A stretch of 17,500 nucleotides of DNA from Chromera velia. Lineage: Eukaryota; Sar; Chromeraceae. The position numbers and the translations under genes were made by a program. The stretch is taken from the NCBI GenBank assembly GCA_018398765.1, contig JAHBMJ010001780.1:37378-54877 (forward strand), written 5' to 3'. A model generated the notes under the pieces. It had not been told where the DNA came from, made no database searches, and saw nothing but the letters and a program-made list of their open reading frames with translations. This document shows, piece by piece, positions 1-9,995 of this stretch (its first letter is position 1; the number at the start of each line of letters is the position of its first letter).

Positions 1-737
1 AGGGGGGGTGCCTGGGGTCCCCCTACCCCCGGGGGTCCTAGTAGAGGGGGCGGCGGTGCGCGGGGTCTGTTGGTGAAGTCTGGTGACTCTCGGAGACGCT
101 GAAGCGCCTAAGCGCGCAACGCCTGTGGAGGTGAAATGGAGACGGGAGTCTGGATCCTCTGGGTTATTCAGGAGACGGGCGGTGTAGGCGTAGTCGGTCA
201 GCATTGACGCCTTTTGCCTGGCGATACTTTGGGCGTTTACGGGTCCCAGGGATTGTTCCGGTTTTCTGGTGCTCTTTCTCTTGCTGGCCGATCTGTTTTT
301 TCGTGTGCCTGCTAGAGACGGGAGAAGCTTGACGAGCTTGAGAGGCTCGAGCATTGCGTCGTCGTGCATGATCATCTCTCTGTGGGTGAGTCTTTGGGCC
401 TCCTCGAGAGGGACAAGCGAGGCAAAGGAGAACCAGAGACTGCGGTCGGCTCCGACCTGAAGGGAGGGGAGAGGCAGAGGAGGGGGGGAGGTGATTTCTT
501 CATTTCACGGTCTGTCAAGGGAGAGCTGCATGATGAGAACAAGTTGTTTCGGAAAAGGAGAAGTGCATGAGGAGAGAACAGAAGAGAAGAGAAGAGGATG
601 GAAGAGAGAAAAGACAAGATCAAACAATGAGGGCCTACATAAACCGGAATGAAAAAAAAAGAAGATGAAACAATGCATTTGAGGATGATGTAGGCCGAGT
701 CATGTTCAAGTCCAAATTCTGCCTTTCTGTCCCTTCC

Positions 738-777
<40 letters not shown>

Positions 778-787
778 CCTCCCGCTG

Positions 788-820
<33 letters not shown>

Positions 821-1197
821 CAGAGTGTTTCAGTAAAGTCTGCACGCGAATCTTCCCCTCTTTTCTTACGTTCCCGCCTTCATGCAGAAAGCAACAAAGT
901 TGGTGAGTAGATCTGCATGTCTGAGGAAAGAAAAGGAAAAAAACGCAAGTCACGAAGGACGCCAATCTGTGTCCCTTCCTGTCTCTTCACAAGATGATGT
1001 TCACTTGCTGTCTTTTTTCCCTTTCTTTTCTGTTGAATCGCCGTGCGGAGACGGACCTTCAGATGCAGGGCCACCTGGGGTCTGTCTCCCCTCTGCTCCA
1101 GGAAGTGGAGCTCCCGCATGCGGTCCTGTTTGATCCTTGCAAAGATGGCCTCGGATGCTCTGAGGATCCAGGCCTGAACGTTCCTCCCTCCCGTAGA

Positions 1198-1245
<48 letters not shown>

Positions 1246-2563
1246 CGAGGATAATGTGTGGATGTGCTTGCACGTAAACACGTACATACAACGCACGCAT
1301 TGTTTCGATCTGTCGGAATGACGTGTGAGGCTCTGGTCCGAGGCAGAGAGGGGAGGAGGAAGGAAGACATATGGAATCTGCTGGAGGGGGAAATGCAGTC
1401 AAGACAAGGAGAAAGCACCGGAGAAGCCATACAGACAAGCCAAACAGGACGCCCTGCTCAAAAGGAACGGAGAGAGGAGGAGCACCTTCTACACCCTCGA
1501 CTGGGGTGATTGAGTGGAAACAGAAGAATCAAATTCAACCAAGTTTGCATGCAGCAATTTCAGACACAAGCGATAGACACCTTTTGCCCTCTTGCCCGCT
1601 CACCGGCATCTCTGCGTTCACGAATTTATCGTTCGTCAACTTCTCGCAGCTGTACACCTGCATGCATGCAGACAAGCGATCGCATGAAAAGAGAAGAGTT
1701 GCACATCCTCCCTGAGCCACGGCCCCCCCTCTTGCGCTCTCACATTGCAAACATGCACTGAAAAAAGTGCCCCAAACCACACGACCTTATCCCTTCTCCT
1801 CTTGACCGCTATGCATCAAAAGATTCGGGAAGACATAAGGTCTCGGGTAACCGAATGCGCAGATTGAAACTTTTGCCCAACCAAGAAGATCCCTACAGAA
1901 AGAAAGGCAGATTGAATGCAGTTGGGTGGAAAAGGCGTCTAGGATCAAATGTATTTGAAAGGGCAATTAAAGGGGCAAGGCAGTGAGTGGCAACGAGAAA
2001 GAAAAATAGAAAGAAAGGCAGACAGACAGACAGACAGACAGACAGAAAGAAAGAAAGAAAGAAAGAGCAACCGTATTCCCTCCCTTGAAACTGAGTAGAC
2101 GTACCGGAAGCCCGTCAAATGTTGCAGCCCGACGACACGGAGGCACAGGGGCGTCTAGAGTCTGCCTGGAGAACCGAACGGCCGTCCCGATAGTCCCCTC
2201 ATACCTGAAGAAGGAAGGAAGGAAGGAAGGAAGGGAGGGAGTAGAGAAAATTAATGCTTTTCTTTTTCGCAAATGATACAGAGATACTGAACGAATCTCG
2301 GGCCGTCGCGAAATCCCCTTCCACAAGCATCTGCCTGTATACAAGGACTGATGTCAATGTATCCTTTCTTTCTTGCCTTCGTGCCGGCATACACAATAAA
2401 AGAGCGGATAAAAAGGAACGGAAGAGAAAGAGAAAAGGGCAGCTAGCGACAGACACAGGCAGGCAGAGAGAAGAGACCACCTCCCCCAAACTGACTCGAC
2501 GCTTCGCACGAGGTGATTGCAGACTCCTTCAGGTTGAACGAACTGTTGCAGCACACTGCAAAG

Positions 2564-2618
<55 letters not shown>

Positions 2619-5536
2619 CCCACGCGGATCATGAGAGAGAGAGAGAGGGAGAGAGGGAGACACAGACAGAGGGAGAGAAAGCAGAGTAGTCATGCTATTT
2701 TACCCAGCCACATATGTCTGTATGATGGACTGCGTACGTTTCTCTGAATCTCTTCTCGTGGAAAAAAAACTAGACAAAACTTTCGGGTCCACGGAAGGAT
2801 CAACTTCTTCTTCAGAGCGTGACCCAAAACGAAACTGTGTGTTTTACTACGCACTTACCGAGAGGGCTTATATCTGCCTTCACGGTGCTCGCATCACTCC
2901 CAAATGAACGAGCAAAAAAGTAAGCTGAAAAAGAAAGGTGAACTGCACATCAACCCACTCCCTGACTGACATACCGACCCTGAGCTCCTGTAGTTCATTT
3001 CCGAGATCAGGGCGCTGGTTCCTCTGGCGGTCAGATACACGACGTGTCTCTTCCCAGGGAGACAGCGGTCGGAGTCAAAGTGACTGCAGGCAAAGAGACA
3101 TCAAGGAAAGGGGGACTGATGTGCACTGCACTTCAAATTCATGTTCATCGAATGCCATTGCTCTCAGCCCAGTTCTGGGTTTCTGGCTTTGGGAGGCATA
3201 CGCACGAGGCACAGATACAAATGCACGGGAAAATTTGGGTTGGGTGATGCTCGTTGGAGAGCAAAGCCATTCGTTTGTTTGTGCGTCTGCTTGACGGGCG
3301 CATTTGGTGAAGTCCGTACGAAGACTGTCTGAATGGACTGATGGGTATGTCTGAATGGACGTCTTTCTTTCTTTCTTTCTGGCTCTGCCGATTACAGTCT
3401 CACTGTCTGACGAAAGTACTGCCATTTGGGTGGTGAGCATCACGTCGCAAGATAGAGACGCATCCCCAACACGGTGCGAAGGAATGCTCGCTGTTGATAT
3501 GCGCGCACATACATTTGTGCAAACAAGAGGGGAAGGTTGGGAGAGGGAAAACACAGAGAGAGCATGGATGAGTACATCTGAGTATGGGAGCCCCCTGAAG
3601 AGAGGAGACAGAGACAGAGACAGAGCGCCATGCAGTCCTGAATCGATCGACTGACGAATGCATCGGGATCCACACAGCGACGATTTTATTTTTCTTCCTC
3701 AACGTCTCAGGGTCCTCTTTCCTGTCTCCTCCCATCTCGGGCGAGTCTTCTGCGTCGATCATTTTTCCGCACAGGAAGGCTTTGACGGCCTCGAAGGTCG
3801 TCTTCTCGGCTTTTTTCCTCAACACCTGGCCTGCACGTGCATGAATAGGTTTCCACGTACAGGCAACTTTTCTACACCACCACAAGGAGAAACACACAAA
3901 GAAAAAGATCACGACGTACAACAGCGTACAATGAGGTGGATAAATGTCAATGCATGGGCTGGCACCCGACACCAACCGGTCTGAACGACACAGCTGAGAG
4001 AGACACCGCTGACTGGTAAGGAAATTCGACCATGGAAAGAATGAGGTGTCCTCCGTAGATGTCTGTCGTGCCTGACTGCATGTGGAACGACAACGAAAAT
4101 GACTGAACGCACCCACAGCGTACCTGTTTGTCGGGAGGTGAACACCCAAAGGTAAGGTTTTCCTTTGAGGACCACAAGGGAGTGTGGAACCCTGAATCCA
4201 AACTGGGCGTCGAACGCGGTAGTTCTCTTCTCGTGGTTCCCCATTCGCCAGAGAAGTTCGTACATTTCCACAAGGCACTCACAATCGACATCTGCAAAGC
4301 AATTTATTTGTACGTGCGTGTTGCGTGGGTGTAGAGATTGGTATGCACATAAATGTGTTCGTGCATCTCGACACGACACTCACACTCCACATCTGAAAAC
4401 ACACACAATACATGAAAGCATAGATGTACGAACACGTACACACATACATACATACATCTTCTCTACTGTACATCCTGACGAGACTTTCACACCCCATGCA
4501 GAGATAGGGACAGAAGGATGCATGGATGATAAGAATGAATACTGTACAGACCATTTGTTGTACACTGCAACAGGAAGGGAAGACATTGACACCACCCCTC
4601 ACCCAAAAGAAATTCAAAACCTCTTATTTTCTTCTTCTGATTCGCTGACTGACTCGCATCGTCGGGTTTTGCCTGTTGCCTAGGAGACGGGGATTCGACT
4701 GTTCCTCTTTGGGACTTGAGTGGAGACTCTCCGGCTTTTCCTCTGGTGGTTGTGTTTCCTTTGGGGTCTCTGTGAGTCGCTATGGGAGGCAGGGCGACGC
4801 CTTCTGTTTTCCGAGTGCATCTCTTGAGGTGGGCATCGAGAGATCTAACGTGCCTACTTCCAGTACCAAAGTCGGATTCCGGAAAGAAACGAGCGCCGTG
4901 CTTAGGGGCAATGAACACCGATGGCAGGTCCCCGAACGTCAACCTTCTGTTGTTTCCAGTTCTGTCGGTCTGACTTCCCCTCAGGAAAAGAGCCTTGCGC
5001 TCTTGGTCGAGATCGAGGGAGGGGGAGGAGACACCACTTGTCTCCCCGCCTCTGTGTGTACGCGCGCGGGGAGATGGTGAGGCATTCGGTGAGGGTGATC
5101 CGTCTTCCCTCTCTCTCTCTGCGTTCTCAACTGAAGCAGGAGGGAGACCGAAATCACCGACGAGATCTGAGAGGTTCAGAGGATCCATCTTGCGAGGCGA
5201 TCTGCTCGAAGGAGACAAAGATCTTGACTGCCCTCCCCCTTCTGCCTTCGAAGCCCGTGATTGGTTCCCCCGAGATCGTCCGCTCTTTGCTCTTCTTTGA
5301 CGCCGTCCGGAGGGACTGGAGGCGCTTGTGGGGCTGCGTCTGTCTGGTGTGTGTCCTCCGAGCTCCGCCATATGCTCCTGTTGCTGCTGTTGTTGCAGGT
5401 AGGTGCGAATCTGGGCAACTACAGAGGAGAGAACGCTATCCGAAAGTGCCAGTGGGGGGATCTCTGGCTTCGCTCCATGACCTTTGCATTGGGGCTCTGT
5501 CGGCTTGGCAGCAGGAATCTTCGAATCCTGTAAATT

Positions 5537-5574
<38 letters not shown>

Positions 5575-6232
5575 AGAGAGAGAACAGGATCAAAAGACGG
5601 ATGAGGTAAAGGAGGGCGAGCAAACACCTGAAACGGGATGTTGGTAAAAAGAGGCGGAAACTTTCGAAAAGTAGAGGTGGAGGATAGAGACGTATAGAAT
5701 CGAGCGCATGTCGCACACGCACACACAGACTGACCACCTGAACGATCGCATGAAGACTTAAGGCAGTGAAAAGGGGTCGTTTGAGAAAAGCATCAAATGG
5801 ACAAGCTAGACCAAACAAACTCCTTGCAGGGGAATCCATGCATGGGTACTTCTGACAAAGACTATGCGGAAAGAAGCGTAACAGAGGTTTGCAGGTCCGG
5901 AGGTGGAGGGGTAGACGGAGGCACGCGGGAAGGGAGGGGGAAAGAAAAACGTGACAGCCAAGAGAGAAAAACAAAAGCAAGGCTGATGAGGCACGGAGAT
6001 TCATCCATGCATCCATTTTTTCATGTGTTCACTCACACACTGCATGACTCCTTCATTTGCTTGTGCATGTATATATATATGCGCACATTCAAATGCAAAC
6101 ATGTATATGTGGACTCGGACCTACCTGACGGTTCTCTGGGGCTTCGGGATCCGAACACACTTGATCTCTGTCCTTGTCCCCTTGCTTTAGATACTTTTTC
6201 AAAACGTTGGCCGTATTCTGTGCGTCTTGCAT
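1..6232 (-). CDS. Unrecognised multi-exon protein gene, 3' end beyond the left edge
   Basis: I do not recognise this protein. My model has exons at 6232-6125, 5527-4603, 4291-4124, 3830-3656, 3083-2971, 2924-2859, 2555-2481, 2334-2280, 2204-2105, 1657-1604, 1173-1075 and 456-1. Reading phases agree at every junction, giving about 798 codons so far. The first exon reads MQDAQNTANVLKKYLKQGDK and ends CAG|GTAGGT; its ATG could instead follow an acceptor (TGCAG|ATG). Exon 2 (308 codons) is low in complexity, with a run of six Gln, Ser/Arg/Pro-rich stretches and RRQRRAKSGRSRG-like basic patches, so it is probably disordered. From exon 3 the protein looks globular (VPHSLVVLKGKPYLWVFTS, RHVVYLTARGTSALISEMNY). 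No signal peptide or membrane segment is evident. Least certain are the 3083-2971/2924-2859 junction (a 46-nt intron), the 3' end of exon 4, and the exon ending at 1075, which could end at 1057. The last exon is open to base 1 and turns Gly/Thr/Pro-rich there. Confidence 0.6.
456..1174 (-). repeat. Intron-borne CT/GT repeat tract
   Basis: This is an intron of the unrecognised minus-strand gene. It contains a (CT)n run at about 741-772 followed by (GT)n at about 785-810 and an ATGT tail to 820. On the gene strand these read as CA and GA runs. No exon with good splice signals was found inside it. Confidence 0.6.
1198..1242. repeat. (GA)n microsatellite before an exon
   Basis: Forty-odd bases of GA repeat with one interruption. 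Read on the minus strand it is (CT)n, ending about 25 bases upstream of the 3' splice site used by the exon that starts at 1173. It therefore supplies that intron's pyrimidine tract. Confidence 0.8.
2019..2067. repeat. GACA to GAAA graded tetranucleotide array
   Basis: About six GACA units change abruptly into about five GAAA units. It lies in an intron of the unrecognised gene. A single-base variant unit has apparently been amplified into its own block. Confidence 0.8.
2207..2240. repeat. (GGAA)n array forming a 3' splice tract
   Basis: GGAA units, which read CCTT on the minus strand, run up to TTCAG at the acceptor of the exon starting at 2204. The intron is only 75 nt and the repeat is most of its 3' half. 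Confidence 0.75.
2563..2660. repeat. (GA)n microsatellite, interrupted
   Basis: Long GA/GAGG tract broken by ACCCACGCGGATC. On the minus strand it is a CT tract ending in CTCTGGCTTTGCAG, the acceptor of the exon starting at 2555. Confidence 0.8.
5538..5583. repeat. (CA)n(GA)n compound microsatellite
   Basis: (AC)n followed by (AG)n. On the gene (minus) strand it reads CTCT...GTGT...GCAATTTACAG, so it directly precedes the acceptor of the large exon that begins at 5527. Confidence 0.85.
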
Positions 6233-7158
6233 CTGCATGCATGGTCGGTTGTTCAAAGCAGCATGAAAGGCAATTCGAAATGCACAAGGACCCTATATAT
6301 AGCAAGGTCCCCATTGGGAAAATTCACCGATGCGCTGACCATTGTGACTTCTTTGAGTCACTTTCTTGACTCTATCGACGTTTCGTGCTTTAGCTGCCCG
6401 AGGCAGCGCGGCGAGAGCTCAGCAGGTAGAGGGCACGTACCCAAACAGTAGAGCTGCTTATTTAATGTGAACAACAGTCGACACCATGCAGTTAGAATGC
6501 AAGCAACCGAATGAGAATCCGAAAGTCTATACGCAGATCCCTGTGCGTCTGCATGCGGGCCGGTCTTGTACGTATTAGAAGTCTGACATAGAGGCTTCTC
6601 CATACCTTGCGGTCGAGCGACTGCATGATCTGTTTTGATTCGCAACAGGCGGGAAAATGTATGGGAAACATGTGTATATATTCTGTCGCCTTAATTATAT
6701 ATATAATTGTTTGCCTGATATGCATGCATGCATGCAATTGATACACTTCAAACCGATACGCTCGCGATCATTTCGCGCCATGCATATGCATATATATGCA
6801 TGCAGTCAATCAGAGCTAGAGTCTCTCTCTGGTCGACTGGATTCACAACATGCAGATCATTCGATCGACAGATTCGTTCCTTACATCGATCGATATAAAG
6901 TGTTGACTCCTCTACATACAACTAAGTGAGGATGTGCACCGTTCTGCTCAAGTGTATACATTTCAGTTGATGCACGAATGGTTTCTGGATTTGTTCTTCT
7001 CGAGTCGAGCCAACGCATACATGAGCATCACTGCATGCTTTGTTAAACATCTTTCGTTTTGTTAACACATACATGTAGCGTTTCTATGCAGACGCGCAGG
7101 ACGTGCCCAGGCCTTTCCCAGTAAGCAAAAGACAAAAGAGGCGACCCGCAGTTCCGGT
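6233..7158. promoter_or_regulatory. Divergent intergenic region between two genes
   Basis: About 0.9 kb between the first recognised exon of the left gene (minus) and the channel ATG at 7159 (plus). I see no convincing exon here. It carries TGCATGCA at 6234, TGCATGC at 6545-6555, four fused copies at 6721-6736, related TGCATATGCA and ATGCATGCA at 6781-6805, and TGCATGC near 7033. A 16-bp AT palindrome lies at 6693-6708. TGCATGC is a known binding core of apicomplexan AP2 factors, so a promoter role is a reasonable inference. No transcription start can be fixed from sequence alone, and the left gene may have further upstream exons here. Confidence 0.45.
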
Positions 7159-9340
7159 ATGGGACGCAATAGGTTGCTTTGCACCATTGGCTTCTTGGTG
7201 TCTTTGCCCTTTTCTTCGGAAGTGAGTGCGCAGCCCAGCGCAACCACAACAACGACTACAGCTACCACGACCACCACCACTACGACAACCACAAGCACGA
7301 CCACATCGACTAAAGCAAAACGGTCCGATGAATGCCAGACGACTTTCTTTCTGACCCAGTTGACATCCTTTGATGAGAGCGCTAATACAGTGCGAGCGGA
7401 TTCTGGGTGGGGATGTACTGCACGGGCAACTGGGATGTAGGCACGGTTGCCAACTACATCACAGCGGAAGAGCCCGCGGAAACCCAGTCGAGCCACACGA
7501 GGGACGTGGGCACAGACGCGACGCACAGCCAGATTTACGTCACTGGACTGTTCAGAGTCTTCTTTGACCTCCGAAGATGGCCTTTCGACACGTAAGTCGG
7601 CACGCGCATGCATCTTTATTGCATGCATATCCATTCATCTGTACATGCCGAATATAATACATCCGCATAAGAGCTTTGATAGAGTATTTCGACCTTCAAG
7701 GGTGGCAGGTCGCCTCTCTGTCCATGCATCCTAATTTGGTGGCATACAGAGGTCTTGGCCCAACATATATATATAGGTGTATTCTGAGTGATTACTTTTT
7801 TGCGTCCGACCATCTGAGCATTCGTTTGTCCGTGTGTGTTCTATCCTGGTTTCGAGTTATGGGCTCCTTTTCTGGCCTTCTCTTTTCTTCCCTTTTTATC
7901 CTCATTCCACTGATACGTATATAAGATGATGCGTTGATCGATCGATCAACAAGGCTTCCTGCATGTATCTGAGATCCCCTTGCCTAGAGAGAGTCCTGTC
8001 GCTCAATCTCCACAATTTGATCATGAATTCGACCACTGTTAGAATCTCAGGTCATGCACACACATGAAGACGTCATGTGCTCGTTTCCGCATGTCTTCCC
8101 TCTCTTCCTGTCCCCCCCCCCCGACCCAATCATTGTGCAGACAGAGGATTCCTTTCACCATCGAGAGTCTGATCACCGAAAGCTCCCTGGGTCTGCGTCC
8201 CGACACAGAAGAATCAGGGGTCAGACTCTCGGCCCAGATTATGCCGGGGTGGATTTGAGGCCGGAAGGAGCCAAGAGGTGTTCGGGTCAAGCCTAGGTTA
8301 CAACGAGACAGAAGCGGACGCATCCTACGCCCGCGTCACGTTCACCATTAGTGTGGAGCGCACAACCACGACAGCGTTTATCAGAGGCGTGGGGAGTCCG
8401 TTAGCGGCAACTTTCTTTGCCTTGTGTCTGGTGACGTTGTCGTCGAAGATTTTCCCCCAGCTGGCCGTGCGAGTCTCTGGGACTGTCGGCGCTTTTTTTT
8501 CAATCGTGATTTCGTTTTTGGGTTTGGATTCGACCTCGTACATGAAAATGACTGACTGGATCCACATCTTCGAACTGTATCGTGGTGATCAACTCCCTGT
8601 TTGAGCTCAGTCTCCTATGGACGGTGTTGTTCGCTGCCGACGTTGCACCGGAGAAGAGACTGATGTTGACAGACAAATGTCTCGGTCTGTCTTTTGGGCT
8701 TTTGTGGGTGGGTGGGATTTTATTGATTACCTTAGTTGAAAACACCGACGTCGGTTTGTACGTAGTTCTCTTTTACATTATCCTCACCAATGGAATTCTG
8801 GCCCTCTTCATCGCACTTTATTTCCGAAAAGTATGGAAAGCCTATGTTTCGTCGAAAGAGCTACACCCGCACCCAGCAGAGCCCGTCCGATCTAAGTATC
8901 AGAATGCAAAGAAGGGACCTCAGACAGATAACCAGGCTGATCCCAACATGAGCTACGCAACGGAGCTTGAGAAGATTGTCACTTTTAAAGAGGAACCGAT
9001 AGAAAAAAGGAAAGGAAGGGAAGGCACGAAGGACGCAGGTGCAGAGGGGGACAATGTGAGTAAGCTAATGGCCTCGAGGAGTGATGCCGAAAGGCAGGAA
9101 TTGATGGGAGAGAGAGAAAGACGCGCATACGGAGACTCAGAGACACACCCAGATCTGATGCCATTTGCATCTCTGCACGTTCCCTGGCCAAAGGGCATGG
9201 AGTCACAAAGGGGGCCCCGGGACAGTTTGGGAGGGGAGGCGGACGGAGACGGAGACGGAGACGGAGAGGGGGACGGGGCTGGCGGAGACGGAGATGGAGG
9301 GGATGGAGACGGCGGAGATGACGGGGGTCTGGATGTCTGA
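7159..9340 (+). CDS. Pentameric ligand-gated ion channel with three frame breaks (possible pseudogene)
   Basis: The predicted product is a membrane channel gated by an extracellular ligand. ATG 7159 opens a signal peptide (cleavage near VSA|QP, residue 24), then a Thr-rich stretch (residues 29-51) and the ligand-binding domain. The family hallmark LRRWPFDTQ spans the intron 7592-8140 (CAC|GTAAGT ... GTGCAG|ACAG). No Cys pair brackets this loop, so it is of the Pro-loop type. TM1 is at about 8389-8445, TM2 at 8467-8523, TM3 at 8570-8645, TM4 at 8675-8731, and an extra hydrophobic segment at 8750-8824. A charged tail of about 170 residues ends in Gly/Asp repeats before the stop at 9338-9340. 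The frame breaks at about 7400 (one base missing), 8256 (one extra base before GAG) and 8570-8583 (one extra base). Family-like sequence continues across each break in the new frame. Whether this is decay or assembly error cannot be told here. Family confidence is high; expression as one protein is uncertain. Confidence 0.75.
7933..7950. repeat. 18-bp perfect palindrome in the channel intron
   Basis: GTTGATCGATCGATCAAC is its own reverse complement. It lies inside the 549-nt intron of the channel gene. Function unknown; it may be chance expansion of GATC units. Confidence 0.7.
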
Positions 9341-9478
9341 TTGATTCATTCATTCATTGATTGATTCGTCAATTCATTGATTGATTCGTCAATTGATTGA
9401 TTGACTAGTTGATTAATTGAATCCGCAATTGATCTCTAGGTCGGTTGAAGATTTAGTTAGAGAGAGAGAGAGAGAGAG
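9341..9478. repeat. Imperfect ATTC/ATTG array and GA run after the channel gene
   Basis: Degenerate tetranucleotide units (ATTC, ATTG, GTCA) fill about 9343-9420 directly after the stop codon, followed by a GA run at about 9461-9479. This is probably in the 3' untranslated or flanking region. No clear AATAAA was seen. Confidence 0.65.
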
Positions 9479-9574
9479 AAAGGCAGGCAGACAGACCGAC
9501 AGAACGAACCGAAGGAAGATGGAAAAATCGGCGGATCCAAGTTCTGTCATCCCATGTTCTTCTTCAGACACCTA

Positions 9575-9722
9575 CCCGTGATAGTGACACTGCCTTTGTC
9601 CCACTGAATTTGACAGTCACTCCCTTCCAGTTTGTTATTGTCAAGAAGAGTGCATGCATGGTTGCGGGACGGGCAATTGGGAACAGATTGTGGACAGCGA
9701 TTCAACTGTTATCAGCGCTTAA
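9575..9722 (+). pseudogene. Possible decayed copy of the channel ligand-binding exon
   Basis: One frame reads PVIVTLPLSH then TGA at 9605. One base over, a second frame reads TEFDSHSLPV and later CGTGNWEQIV, stopping at 9720-9722. The intact channel exon has LTSFDESANT and CTGNWDVGTV at similar spacing (16 against 18 residues between FD and TGNW). A TTCTTCAG acceptor-like site precedes it at 9560-9567. A competing frame, 9568-9768, is also open (LNLTVTPFQFVIVKKSACMV...) and could be an unrelated exon. The matching residues are few, so this is a weak call. Confidence 0.3.
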
Positions 9723-9804
9723 AGAGAATGTTGGTGAACGTTCAGAAGAGGTAATCAGGGTGATGTAGAAGTCTGCCAGCCTCTCTTTCTCTCAGAGTCT
9801 TAAA

Positions 9805-9805
<1 letters not shown>

Positions 9806-9870
<65 letters not shown>

Positions 9871-9990
9871 GCGCGCGTGTGTGTGTATATATGTGTGTGT
9901 GTATGTATCACGGTGTGTGTGTGTGTGTGTGTGTGTCTGTCTGTCTGTCTATCTGTCTCTCTGTCGCTCTGTCTGTCTGTCTCTCTGTCT
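9806..9990. repeat. CT / GT / CTGT compound repeat
   Basis: (CT)n from 9806, then (GT)n with GTAT interruptions to about 9936, then CTGT/CTCT tetranucleotides to about 9990. It lies in the convergent intergenic region. Open frames through it encode only repeat peptides and are not genes. Confidence 0.85.
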
Positions 9991-9995
9991 GTCTG

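Noticed and set aside
4165-4683. Long plus-strand open frame opposite the left gene
   Set aside because: It overlaps well-supported minus-strand exons and an intron. Its product is His/Thr-rich from CA repeats and shows no domain.
5528-6016. N-terminal extension of the large minus-strand exon
   Set aside because: The frame stays open through a GT repeat and hydrophobic filler, but a good acceptor (TTTACAG) at 5528 and a phase-matched upstream exon at 6232-6125 argue that this is intron.
6411-6436. tRNA-like A-box sequence (GAGCTCAGCAGGTAGAGG)
   Set aside because: It resembles a D-arm, but no matching B-box (GGTTCGA-type) follows within 70 bases, and no acceptor stem can be paired.
7399-8583. 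Tiny introns as the cause of the channel frame shifts
   Set aside because: Each break needs just one base gained or lost, with family-like residues continuous on both sides, so there is no room for an intron.
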